Part shown: piece by piece, positions 41,799 through 50,711 of the stretch | Layout: each line of letters opens with the position of its first letter | Numbering within the stretch: position 1 is the stretch's first letter | Assembly: GCF_900112315.1 (NCBI RefSeq) | Contig: NZ_FOLL01000003.1 | Location: forward strand, 1 to 64,000 | DNA from: Parapedobacter composti | GTDB lineage: Bacteria > Bacteroidota > Bacteroidia > Sphingobacteriales > Sphingobacteriaceae | Direction: 5' to 3' | DNA: 64,000 nt | Position numbers and translations under genes: made by a program | The notes under the pieces: generated by a model | Database searches by the model: none | Told to the model about the DNA's origin: nothing | What the model saw: only the letters and a program-made list of their open reading frames with translations

Positions 41799-42944
41799 AT
41801 GGATAAAAAGGATATTAAAAAACTTCTGGAGCGTTACTTGGCAGATGAATGCACAGACGCTGAACGCGCCATCGTGGAGGACTGGTACAACAGGCAGCAC
41901 TCCGAAGCGCCCCACGACATACCAGCAGCGGAAATCGAGGCAGACATTGCGGCCATCAAAAAAGAACTGCCGCAACCTTCCGCCCGGCGACGCTTTGTAA
42001 ATCTGAGGTATCATGCTGCTGCGGCCATTGTCATTATCGGCATTGGCGTCTGGATTGTCCAACCGCGGTTTTTTAATAAACTGGAAGATGCTCCGTTAGC
42101 TGTTATAGACGAAAACGATATCCTGCCGGGAGGAAACCGGGCGCTATTGACATTGGCAGATGGTACGGCTATCCTTCTGGATGACAAGCCCGTGGGAAAG
42201 ATCGCACAAGAAGGAAATAACATTGTCTATAAAAATGCCGACGGCGAATTGGTTTATCGGCGGTCCGATGGTCCACCCTCAGAAGTTCGCGCAAACGAGT
42301 TCCACCGCATCACCACACCTCGCGGCGGGCAATGCCAGCTTACGCTGCCAGACGGGTCGCAGGTCTGGCTTAACGCAGAGTCGGCAATCAGATTCTCAGC
42401 CAATAATTCAGGAGACGAACGGATCGTTGAACTGACGGGCGAGGCCTATTTTGAAGTGGCCCGGGATGCAAACAGACCTTTCAAAGTGATCACCGGCAAG
42501 CAGGTCATCGAGGTTTTAGGAACACATTTCAACGTCAATAGCTATCCGAATGAACCTGTGGTGAGAACGACACTGGTCGAAGGATCCGTTAAAGTTTCGG
42601 AAAAAAGCGAAACACGATCCGTTGTACTCAAACCCGGCCAACAGGCATCTATTGGCGATCAACGCCGCCTAACGGTGCATGACGTGTCCGTAGCGGATGC
42701 CATTGCTTGGAAAAACGGGATGTTCAGTTTTAACGATTCAAATATCGAGTCCATTATGCGGCAGCTTTCACGCTGGTACGACGTGGAAGTCGAATTCGAA
42801 GGAAACAAACCCGAGTTCAAATTATGGGGCGAAGTATACCGGAATGTCAAAGCCTCGGAAGCGCTCGAAATATTAAGCTTTTTCAACCTGAACTATCGGA
42901 TAGAAACGGTCAACGGCGTCAAGAAAATCGTCATTTCCGGATAA
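41799..42944 (+). CDS. FecR-type anti-sigma factor
   Basis: This 381-residue inner-membrane regulator has an N-terminal cytoplasmic part (about 1-68, MDKKDIKKLLERYLADECT), one transmembrane helix (AAAAIVIIGIGVWIV, about 70-85), a periplasmic FecR domain (TPRGGQCQLTLPDGSQVWLNA, AYFEVARDANRPFKV) and a C-terminal DUF4974 domain (FSFNDSNIESIMRQLSRWYDV). In this class the STN domain of the outer-membrane receptor signals to FecR, which controls the sigma factor. Between sigma and FecR lie 88 bp. Confidence 0.93.
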   Translation: MDKKDIKKLLERYLADECTDAERAIVEDWYNRQHSEAPHDIPAAEIEADIAAIKKELPQPSARRRFVNLRYHAAAAIVIIGIGVWIVQPRFFNKLEDAPLAVIDENDILPGGNRALLTLADGTAILLDDKPVGKIAQEGNNIVYKNADGELVYRRSDGPPSEVRANEFHRITTPRGGQCQLTLPDGSQVWLNAESAIRFSANNSGDERIVELTGEAYFEVARDANRPFKVITGKQVIEVLGTHFNVNSYPNEPVVRTTLVEGSVKVSEKSETRSVVLKPGQQASIGDQRRLTVHDVSVADAIAWKNGMFSFNDSNIESIMRQLSRWYDVEVEFEGNKPEFKLWGEVYRNVKASEALEILSFFNLNYRIETVNGVKKIVISG

Positions 42945-42947
42945 AAG

Positions 42948-42961
42948 ATTTGTTAACCTTA
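42948..42961 (+). repeat. 14-mer shared with the sigma promoter (copy 2)
   Basis: The same ATTTGTTAACCTTA as at 41068-41081 follows the fecR stop codon directly. If it is a promoter element it would drive susC from within the operon, with a leader of about 150 nt. Confidence 0.45.
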
Positions 42962-43019
42962 AAATGTCAAATATGAAAAAATCAGCAGTTGCATAAAAAG
43001 AAAAATGAGGTAAAAAGAA

Positions 43020-43045
43020 CGTCTTCTGACTGCCATCAGAAGACG
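43020..43045. terminator. Hairpin in the fecR-susC leader
   Basis: CGTCTTCTGA (43020-43029) and TCAGAAGACG (43036-43045) form a perfect 10-bp stem with a 6-nt loop. No T-run follows, so it may be an attenuator-like or processing hairpin that separates regulator from structural genes. Confidence 0.45.
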
Positions 43046-43121
43046 CGGATTTGTTGAGTTTACCCATTGGGATGATTTTAACTAAGCATTATTAACGAGT
43101 AACCCAAGCATTACAAAAGTA

Positions 43122-46100
43122 ATGAAATTAGGCTTTTACACAATGGCCAAAGCAACTATTTGGCCGCTTCCACAACGATTAAACGGGGCAGAAAGCCCTT
43201 ACTTAAGCAACCATCTTATCACAAAAGGAAAATGGATCATGCGATTCAATCTAATTGTAGCAAGTTTGATACTGGTTTTCACACAAGTCGGAAAGGCAGG
43301 TTATGCACAGAAAGTCACCTTACAGGTAAAAAACATGCCCGTGGAGCAGGTGCTCCAATTGGTCAAACAACAGACAGGATATGTGTTTGTATATAACGAC
43401 GAAAGCCTGAAGCAATTGAAAATCGATGTTTCGGTCAAACACGCATCCATTGACGAGGTTATGGAGGCCTGTTTAGCCGGCCTGCCGTTTTCGTATAAGC
43501 GTGTCGAGCGCAATATCCTGATTAGGCAGGATGCTGAGCAACTCCCTGCGCAGGCACCTGCTCGGCAGCCCCGGGAAATCACGGGCCAGGTTACCGATAT
43601 GGACGGGCAACCGCTGGTAGGAGCCACGGTAGCTGTAAAAGGTACCGCCATCAGCACCGTAACCGACCACAGCGGCAGGTATCGCCTAGCCGTCCCTTAT
43701 CCTGAGGCTATATTGGTATTTAGCATGGTCGGTCATGAATCCCTTGAACTGAATGCAGACCAACCTACGGTAAACGCACAAATTAAGCCATCCATCAGCC
43801 ACATGGATGAAGTCGTGGTAATAGGATATGGCACGCAACGCAGATCCTTGGTCACAAGCGCCATCAGTAAACTGCCCATAGACGAGTCTAACCAGCGTCA
43901 GGTTGCCAGCCCCGCCCAGTTGCTGGACGGCCGGATTCCAGGTGTTACCGTCTCCACCGGCTCGGGCAACCTGGGCAGCGGCGAACGTATGAGTATCCGC
44001 GGTATTTCGTCGCTAAGCGCCAGCAATGAACCGCTATACGTCATTGACGGTATTCCCATTACCAACCAAAACAGCAACCTATACGATTTCGGTGAGTCGA
44101 TGAGTTCGCTGGCCACATTGAGCATCACTGACATCGAATCAATAGAAGTCTTGAAAGACGCGGCTTCCGCGGCCATATACGGTTCCCGCGGCACCAACGG
44201 TGTGGTTGTAATCACCACCAAATCAGGAAAAGAGGGACGCTCCGATATCCGCCTGAATGTTAGTACCGGAATAACGAAGTTCCCTTATCTAAACAAGATA
44301 AAAACCGCCAATTCGAGCCTATACATCCGTGATTTCAATGAAGGCGTCGCCAACTACAATGAACAATACGGACTAAAAATTGGTGATCCGGGTTATAAGT
44401 TGCCGATAGCCAATCCATTTGGCGACCTGCCAGACACGGATTGGATGAAGGTTATTACCCAAACCGGTTCTTTTTACAACATCGATGCAGCCTTTTCAGG
44501 CGGAACGCAACGGAACAAAAATTACTTCGCCGCCAATTACACCGATCAGGAAGGCGTAATCAAAACCAACCGGATGCAAAAGGCGAACCTTAGGGCTAAG
44601 GTAAGCTATCAGCTGGCCCCCTGGCTCGAAATCGGCACAAATAATTCCGGCAATTACGTCAGAAATAACCAGATACCGGGTGCCAGTCTTGGCACAACTA
44701 TCATTGGACGGGCAATCCAACAACGGCCATTCGACAGGCCTTATAAACCCAACGGCGATTATTACGTGGGCGGTACAGACGAACTGGTGTTCCATAACCC
44801 ACTGCAGGTACTTAATGAGGAGAATGTGTACATCCAAGACCTGAGGTACCTCGGTAACTTCTACACCACAATCAAGCTGAAAGATAAATGGTCTTGGAAT
44901 CAGTCGTTCAACGCAGACGTGACCCAGACCTATGACCATACTTATTACAACGAACGGCATCCCTACGGCTTGGGTATCGGCCGGCTATTGGACCGTAACC
45001 GGCTGATCCGGAATTACCTGTATGAAAACGTCGTCAATTATGACGATAAATTCGGAGACCTTTCCGTCAATGCAATGGCCGGACACGCCTTTCAAAAGGT
45101 AACAACGCGGACAACCTATATTGACGCCCGGGGCTTCCCTTCTCCTTCTTTCGTGGTGGCCAGCGCGGCAGCTGAAACTATGGCCTCATCCGGCCTTGGT
45201 ATCTACGCAATGGAATCTTACTTCGGAAGAGCCACCTTCTCGTATTTAGACCGCTATATCCTTACGGGAACACTGCGTACCGACGGATCTTCCCGATTTG
45301 CCAGAGAAAACCGCTGGGGATGGTTTCCCTCCATTTCAGTCGGCTGGAATGTTTCCAATGAACCGTTTATGGCGGGGAGTGAAGCCGATGTCAAATTCCG
45401 CCTCAGTTACGGAAAAACCGGCAATCAAGACGGACTGGGCAGTTATGTTTACCAAGCACTCATGTCTGGAGGGTACAACTATGGTGGCTTGAGCGGCATT
45501 GCGGTAACGACATTTGGAAACCGGGATCTCACGTGGGAAAAAGCCGACCAATTTGATGTAGGCTTCGATGTCGCGCTGCTGAACGGCAAAATCAATATGA
45601 TTTTTGACCTGTATCAAAAGAATACAGCAGACCTGATTTACTCCATGCCCGTCCACGCCACAACAGGCGTTACATCAATCACCACAAATATCGGTTCCAT
45701 GCGCAACCGCGGAGGTGAATTTTCGTTGAACACACACTTTCGATTCGGACAGCTCCAGTGGTTGTCCCAGTTTAATATCGCCACCAACCGGAATAAAATC
45801 ACGGCCCTAATCGGAGATAATACACCGATAAGCATCGGTGGAAACCGTGCCCTTCAAGTGGGTAAAGAAGTCGGCGCCTATTTCCTCTTTGTTCAGGAGG
45901 GAATTTACCAATATGACGGCGAGGTGCCAAAGGCACAGTATGATATCGGCATCCGGGCCGGGGATGTCAAATGGAGGGATGTAGACAACAACGGCATTAT
46001 CAACGACAATGACCGGGTACTTGTCGGCTCAGCCAATCCGGATTTCTTCGGCGGATGGAACCATACGCTCCGGTATAAGGGGCTATCGCTCGATGTCTTC

Positions 46101-46535
46101 TTTTCCTATATGTACGGAAACGACGTTTATGCACAATGGCAAGTCGATGTGGGCCGTCTTGGCCACCGCAATGCCGTACTGGTAGAGCATGCCGAAAATC
46201 GTTGGACAGGCCCGGGTTCAACAAATGTATATCCCCGCTCTCTGAATGGCGATATCAACAATACCCGGAATTCCGACCGCTTCCTCGAAGATGGCTCGTT
46301 TATCCGGCTGCGCACCCTTACCCTAAGCTACAATTTCCCGCAACGCGCGCTCGGAAGGTACCACATGAAAGGGCTACGCGTATTTTGTCAAGGCGATAAT
46401 CTTTTCCTGCTCACCCGGTATCCGGGCTGGGATCCACAGGTCAGCAATAACCTCGACCCCCGCTTCTTCAATGTGGATACGTTCAATGTACCTCAGCCGC
46501 GCACGTTTACGGTAGGTCTTAATCTCAACTTCTAA
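43122..46535 (+). CDS. SusC/RagA TonB-linked outer-membrane transporter with STN domain
   Basis: This 1137-residue outer-membrane protein has a signal peptide region (about 40-62), an STN signalling domain (about 65-130, VTLQVKNMPVEQVLQLVKQ), a carboxypeptidase-D-like domain (about 150-225, EITGQVTDMDGQPLVGATV), a plug with MDEVVVIGYGTQRRS, NEPLYVIDGIPI and VLKDAASAAIYGSRGTNGVV, and a 22-strand barrel. The STN domain fits control by the adjacent sigma/FecR pair. It works with the SusD protein that follows after 11 bp. Substrate is unknown. Confidence 0.95.
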   Translation: MKLGFYTMAKATIWPLPQRLNGAESPYLSNHLITKGKWIMRFNLIVASLILVFTQVGKAGYAQKVTLQVKNMPVEQVLQLVKQQTGYVFVYNDESLKQLKIDVSVKHASIDEVMEACLAGLPFSYKRVERNILIRQDAEQLPAQAPARQPREITGQVTDMDGQPLVGATVAVKGTAISTVTDHSGRYRLAVPYPEAILVFSMVGHESLELNADQPTVNAQIKPSISHMDEVVVIGYGTQRRSLVTSAISKLPIDESNQRQVASPAQLLDGRIPGVTVSTGSGNLGSGERMSIRGISSLSASNEPLYVIDGIPITNQNSNLYDFGESMSSLATLSITDIESIEVLKDAASAAIYGSRGTNGVVVITTKSGKEGRSDIRLNVSTGITKFPYLNKIKTANSSLYIRDFNEGVANYNEQYGLKIGDPGYKLPIANPFGDLPDTDWMKVITQTGSFYNIDAAFSGGTQRNKNYFAANYTDQEGVIKTNRMQKANLRAKVSYQLAPWLEIGTNNSGNYVRNNQIPGASLGTTIIGRAIQQRPFDRPYKPNGDYYVGGTDELVFHNPLQVLNEENVYIQDLRYLGNFYTTIKLKDKWSWNQSFNADVTQTYDHTYYNERHPYGLGIGRLLDRNRLIRNYLYENVVNYDDKFGDLSVNAMAGHAFQKVTTRTTYIDARGFPSPSFVVASAAAETMASSGLGIYAMESYFGRATFSYLDRYILTGTLRTDGSSRFARENRWGWFPSISVGWNVSNEPFMAGSEADVKFRLSYGKTGNQDGLGSYVYQALMSGGYNYGGLSGIAVTTFGNRDLTWEKADQFDVGFDVALLNGKINMIFDLYQKNTADLIYSMPVHATTGVTSITTNIGSMRNRGGEFSLNTHFRFGQLQWLSQFNIATNRNKITALIGDNTPISIGGNRALQVGKEVGAYFLFVQEGIYQYDGEVPKAQYDIGIRAGDVKWRDVDNNGIINDNDRVLVGSANPDFFGGWNHTLRYKGLSLDVFFSYMYGNDVYAQWQVDVGRLGHRNAVLVEHAENRWTGPGSTNVYPRSLNGDINNTRNSDRFLEDGSFIRLRTLTLSYNFPQRALGRYHMKGLRVFCQGDNLFLLTRYPGWDPQVSNNLDPRFFNVDTFNVPQPRTFTVGLNLNF

Positions 46536-46546
46536 CAGTGTCAGTG

Positions 46547-47809
46547 ATGAAAAGATATGTAATATTAATTGCTGGCGTCATGCTTAGCGCATGTGCCAAT
46601 CAACTCGATCAATATTCCTTTTCTGCCATTTCGCCAGATGCGGTCAGCATAAAGGATATTCCCGCCGTTCGGAACGGCATGTACAATAGTGTTCAGAACA
46701 GCCCGGGTGAACGTTCATTTATCCTGTTCGATATGCTTGGCGGCACCATCCAGACCAATACCGGCACTTCACGCGATCTGATCAACTCAACCTTGAGCCC
46801 GCTGAACACCTATATCGCTTCCGGTTGGAACGGCTATTTCAATGCGCTGTTTCAGGTGAATAATATGTTAGCCATTGCCAATCGCTTTCCAGAGGCCGAC
46901 CTTGCAGCACAATCAAAAGGCGAAGCGCATTACTTCCGGGCATACATCTACTACAGTTTAGTAACCCGTTGGGGAGCCGTCCCTATACTCCGGGGGCATA
47001 CGATGGAGCGGGTGCCTCGAGATCCGGTGAATGAAGTCTGGGCATTTATCGAATCAGACCTCGATGCAGCTATCGATTTATTGGGTACTTCTACCAATTA
47101 CTACTATGTGTCGAGAGATGCTGCCAGGGCGCTCAAGGCTCGGGCACTGCTTAGTCAAGGGAAAAACCAAGATGCTGCGGCATTGGCCGAAACGCTTATT
47201 ACCAGCGGTGCCTACCGTTTGGATGCATTCGAGAAAATTTTCCGGAAGCAGGGCAACACGGAAATTATTTTCGCTTTTGAAAACCGTACAGAAGAATCAA
47301 GCATCAATATCAGCGATCTGTTCTATACGTATGCACACCCAAACCGAGGCCAAGGCGTGTATAAGCCTACGCCGGAGGTATTGGCCCTCTTTGCAGACAA
47401 CGATAACCGGAAGGCCATTTCGCTTATCAACATTGCCGGGACGGAATGTATCAACAAATACCCGAGCGGACAAACCGGACGCGATCCGGTTATCATCTCC
47501 CGGATTGCAGAACTGTATCTCATCAGTGCCGAAGCGCAGGGGCGATCTGCCGGTGTCGGGCGACTCAATGAATTGCGCAGGTTTAGGGGTTTGGACAATA
47601 TTTTCCCCGCTAATGACGACGACTACCTGACAGCGATATTAACCGAACGTAAGCGCGAATTACTTGGCGAAAACTTCATGTACCATGATTTGGTTAGAAC
47701 GGGCCGGGCCAAGGAAGAACTCGGACTGCTGGATCACCAATTGGTGCTACCCATACCCGGCCGCGAACTGCTGCTGAACCCCAACCTGACACCAAACCTT
47801 GGATATTAA
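46547..47809 (+). CDS. SusD/RagB lipoprotein, cap of the SusC transporter
   Basis: From the ATG at 46547 the protein has 420 residues, starting with a lipoprotein signal (ILIAGVMLSAC, Cys about 16). SusD features are FNALFQVNNMLAIA, AEAHYFRAYIYYSLVTRWGAVPI (residues around 120-145, KGEAHYFRAYIYYSLV), tetratricopeptide-like repeats and a C-terminal RKRELLGENFMYHDLVRTGRA. It is small for the family (usual 480-600 residues). It forms the lid that binds glycan at the cell surface and shares the operon with the SusC before it. Confidence 0.93.
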   Translation: MKRYVILIAGVMLSACANQLDQYSFSAISPDAVSIKDIPAVRNGMYNSVQNSPGERSFILFDMLGGTIQTNTGTSRDLINSTLSPLNTYIASGWNGYFNALFQVNNMLAIANRFPEADLAAQSKGEAHYFRAYIYYSLVTRWGAVPILRGHTMERVPRDPVNEVWAFIESDLDAAIDLLGTSTNYYYVSRDAARALKARALLSQGKNQDAAALAETLITSGAYRLDAFEKIFRKQGNTEIIFAFENRTEESSINISDLFYTYAHPNRGQGVYKPTPEVLALFADNDNRKAISLINIAGTECINKYPSGQTGRDPVIISRIAELYLISAEAQGRSAGVGRLNELRRFRGLDNIFPANDDDYLTAILTERKRELLGENFMYHDLVRTGRAKEELGLLDHQLVLPIPGRELLLNPNLTPNLGY

Positions 47810-47843
47810 TAGAAATGAGGCATTAATAACGCAAGCTATCCAC

Positions 47844-48785
47844 ATGAGAACAATTAAAAATAAGCTATCGGCGGCATGGTTTATCGCCCTGTTTATGGTC
47901 AGCTGTTACAGCTGCGATAAAAACGTATATCATTTTGAATATTATGCGGAACCCAAAACCGAAACCGGCCGTAAACTGGTAGACGGGACGGATTTCTTCG
48001 CACAGATTTTTTCTGATACTACCTATGCGGTGGCCGACGGTGTGTCGGCCACCGAAATTCAATACCTGTCGCAGAAAGGACTGGCGATGAAGCTCTTTGT
48101 CTTTGACATAGACCTTAGCCACCCCGACGTATCAATCGAAGTGGCCACTCCATTCGGCCTGCCCGCTTATGCCATGCAGCCTATGACCGTGCAGGCCATT
48201 TATGCTGATGCCGAAGGGCATCGCGTTTGGGGAGGTATAAATGCCGACTTTTTCAACATGAGCACAGGTGAGCCCCGGGGCATTCTTTACAAGAAAGGCG
48301 AAGCTATCCGTACGCGGTTCGACAGTGGCACACGGAGCTTTTTTGCGATAAATAAAGCAGGAAAAGCATTTGTTGCGCCGAGTGAAGACTATCCGGCTAT
48401 CGCGGCTGACGATGTTATTCAGGAAGCGGTGGGCGGCAGTGTCAGTTTGGTCAGAGATGGTAACGTCGTTAAACACACCGATACTACCGTTGAGCCCCGT
48501 ACCTGTATAGGAGTAACCTCCGATAGCACAAGGGTGTTTATGGTGGCGGTTGACGGACGCAATTTCTCCTATTCCAACGGCATGCTGTTCGAAGAGCTCG
48601 GACAATGTCTTAAAGCGCTGGGAGCTGCCAATGGCATAAACCTCGACGGAGGGGGCTCCACCACATTTTTTATCCGCAATACACCTGCTTTCACCGAGGG
48701 CCGCTTCGAACTAAGAAATTGGCCCTCTGACAATGGCGGAAAGGAACGCGCCGTTGCCAACGGACTACTTATCATTTCCAAATAA
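47844..48785 (+). CDS. Phosphodiester glycosidase (NAGPA domain) lipoprotein
   Basis: This 313-residue product (start ATG 47844; an earlier in-frame ATG overlaps susD) carries an export signal with a likely lipid Cys21 (FMVSC). The NAGPA-type domain covers about 90-310: AIYADAEGHRVWGGINADFF, PRTCIGVTSDSTRVFMVAVDG and the conserved GINLDGGGSTTF near residue 268. The human relative removes GlcNAc from a GlcNAc-1-phosphodiester (mannose-6-phosphate uncovering enzyme); bacterial relatives act on phosphodiester-linked sugars. With SusC/SusD in front, it may trim phosphodiester-containing glycans at the surface. This is inference. Confidence 0.87.
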   Translation: MRTIKNKLSAAWFIALFMVSCYSCDKNVYHFEYYAEPKTETGRKLVDGTDFFAQIFSDTTYAVADGVSATEIQYLSQKGLAMKLFVFDIDLSHPDVSIEVATPFGLPAYAMQPMTVQAIYADAEGHRVWGGINADFFNMSTGEPRGILYKKGEAIRTRFDSGTRSFFAINKAGKAFVAPSEDYPAIAADDVIQEAVGGSVSLVRDGNVVKHTDTTVEPRTCIGVTSDSTRVFMVAVDGRNFSYSNGMLFEELGQCLKALGAANGINLDGGGSTTFFIRNTPAFTEGRFELRNWPSDNGGKERAVANGLLIISK

Positions 48786-48808
48786 ATGACGGCTTAAGAA
48801 AACGCACT

Positions 48809-50566
48809 ATGCAAACAATAACAAACTATATCGGTATCATTGGCTTATTGCTGGCCTTCTTTACCGCATGCACAGAAAAGAAAGGTCTTGGTAGCTTCGA
48901 ACCCTTGACCCCTGAATTTTCTATCGAAACGAATACCATCAACGTGGGGAAGGAAGGAGGAGAATACCTTATCAACGTCGAATCAAACCTGCCCTGGCGG
49001 GCCAGAAGCAACGCAGACTGGATCAGCTTCAAAAGCGAAAATGCGTTGGCAGACGGAGCCTTTACCTTCGAAGTAACACGCAACCGAACAACCGAGCCGC
49101 GTGTCGCTGAAATCATTGTGTGGGTAACCAAGGAACACGAGAAAACCCTTCAGGTCGTCCAAGCACCAAGCGACCCAAGCGATTTGGCAACACACTATTA
49201 CGTCAAAACGGACGGTAACGAAACCAATTCAGGATTATCTTGGGCAGACGCCATTCCGTTGCAGAAAGCCCTGGACGAAATGGTTAACGGCGACGTCATC
49301 CATATTGCTGCCGGTACGTACCTGCCTTCCAAAACCATATCCGGTGGCAGCGCCGCAAATACTGGTGACATCACTTTTGAGATACACAGCAATGTCACGT
49401 TAATCGGCGGATATCCCGCGGATGCCGCGGACGGCGCTATTGCAAACCCGCAAGTGAACCCCACCATCCTTAGTGGAAATACCCCAGCGGGTCGGGTTTA
49501 TCACACCGTGGCCATCACTGCGCCGCTGCAAGACGGCCAACAGGTGGTTCTGGAGGGCCTGTCAATAAAGCACGGCAGGGCCGCCGCCAGCGGCACGGGA
49601 AGCATCAGCGTCAGTGGGGTTCCCTTTTACCGGTTTTACGGTGGAGGGTTGATTATCGGCAGGTCAACTGTTGACGTGATCAACTGCGAAATTTCAGATA
49701 ATGAATCTGGCTTACATGCCGGCGGCGTGTATATAGCAGGCGGAGGCACGGTCAGGTTCGATGGCAGTGCTATTAGAAATAACCGGGCCACAACAAATTC
49801 CTCAAATGGCGGGGGTATTTTTATCGATGCATCTACCGTTTACTTCAACAACTGTGAAGTTTCCGGCAACATGACTACCGGTGTCGGCGCCGGCATTTAT
49901 GCCTTCAATGCCACACAACCCACATACACCTACATCTACAACACCACCGTCGCAAACAACAACAATAACGCAAATAATGTAAACGAAACCCGTAGAGGCG
50001 GAGGTTTTTATGCACGCGAACATTCGGTCTCTGTAATCGTCAATTCAACATTCTACGGGAATACCGGCGGCCATGGGGCGGGCATCAGCCTTTATGGTAC
50101 TGCAACCGGCGCCTCGCGGATGACAATCATCAGCAGCACGATAACCCGAAACAACGCTTATAACAATGGTGGTGGGGTTGAAATAACCGCCAACACCACG
50201 CTGAACGTATTCAATACCATCATATCGGGCAACCAAGCGGCCAACGGAAACGATGTATACGGCAACGGTAGCGATTTGTCATACAGCGTTCTGGGAAGCC
50301 GGATACTGGATGCTAATGGTGACGACGTTCCGGGGCAATCGTTCGACGCCGAAACGATGTTGGGCCATTTGGCTGACAACGGCGGCGAGACCAAAACCAG
50401 CCTGCTGACGGCAAGCTCTCCCGCTGCCACGCTGGGCATGACGGCATCCGCTTTGGAAGCGCTCGGCGCCACCCTTACGCCCGCTATCACGCCGGAAGTG
50501 ATTGCCAGCGACCAAAACGGAAAATCGCGGACTGGGAAAACCGCTATGGGGGCCGCAATACCTTAA
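48809..50566 (+). CDS. BACON/parallel beta-helix surface lipoprotein
   Basis: This 585-residue protein starts with a lipoprotein signal (IIGLLLAFFTAC, Cys21). A BACON-type Ig domain (about 42-115, INVGKEGGEYLINVESNLPW) precedes a long right-handed beta-helix (about 130-560), with repeats such as NCEISDNESGLHAGGVYIAGGG and SSTITRNNAYNNGGGVE. BACON domains are thought to attach enzymes to mucin or glycan. The helix resembles polysaccharide-lyase/glycosidase or choice-of-anchor proteins, but I cannot assign a catalytic activity. It is the last gene of the ECF-controlled locus; a terminator follows 38 bp later. Confidence 0.8.
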   Translation: MQTITNYIGIIGLLLAFFTACTEKKGLGSFEPLTPEFSIETNTINVGKEGGEYLINVESNLPWRARSNADWISFKSENALADGAFTFEVTRNRTTEPRVAEIIVWVTKEHEKTLQVVQAPSDPSDLATHYYVKTDGNETNSGLSWADAIPLQKALDEMVNGDVIHIAAGTYLPSKTISGGSAANTGDITFEIHSNVTLIGGYPADAADGAIANPQVNPTILSGNTPAGRVYHTVAITAPLQDGQQVVLEGLSIKHGRAAASGTGSISVSGVPFYRFYGGGLIIGRSTVDVINCEISDNESGLHAGGVYIAGGGTVRFDGSAIRNNRATTNSSNGGGIFIDASTVYFNNCEVSGNMTTGVGAGIYAFNATQPTYTYIYNTTVANNNNNANNVNETRRGGGFYAREHSVSVIVNSTFYGNTGGHGAGISLYGTATGASRMTIISSTITRNNAYNNGGGVEITANTTLNVFNTIISGNQAANGNDVYGNGSDLSYSVLGSRILDANGDDVPGQSFDAETMLGHLADNGGETKTSLLTASSPAATLGMTASALEALGATLTPAITPEVIASDQNGKSRTGKTAMGAAIP

Positions 50567-50603
50567 AGGCAACCTGCAGTCAAGACAAATATTCTATTAT
50601 ATG

Positions 50604-50634
50604 AAGGCGTCCTTTTTTCGAGGACGCCTTTTGC
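50604..50634 (+). terminator. Terminator closing the first PUL-like locus
   Basis: AAGGCGTCC (50604-50612) pairs with GGACGCCTT (50622-50630) over a 9-nt loop, with TTTTGCTTT at the end. It ends the sigma-susC-susD-NAGPA-BACON unit before the yicC promoter. Confidence 0.7.
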
Positions 50635-50700
50635 TTTACAGGAAAGCACAATGTAACCGTCCCGTGCTATTAAGAGCAGAGCCGCAAAGCCTTTTTTTAT

Positions 50701-50708
50701 TACCTTTG
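50701..50708 (+). promoter_or_regulatory. -7 element of yicC, 3 nt from the start codon
   Basis: TACCTTTG is separated from the ATG at 50712 by CAC. Because the YicC N-terminus (MIKSMTGYG) is strongly conserved, this start is secure, so the mRNA should be leaderless or nearly so. Confidence 0.55.
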
Positions 50709-50711
50709 CAC

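Noticed and set aside
47799-47843. Earlier start for the NAGPA gene
   Set aside because: It overlaps the susD stop and would place 15 polar residues before the lipoprotein signal.
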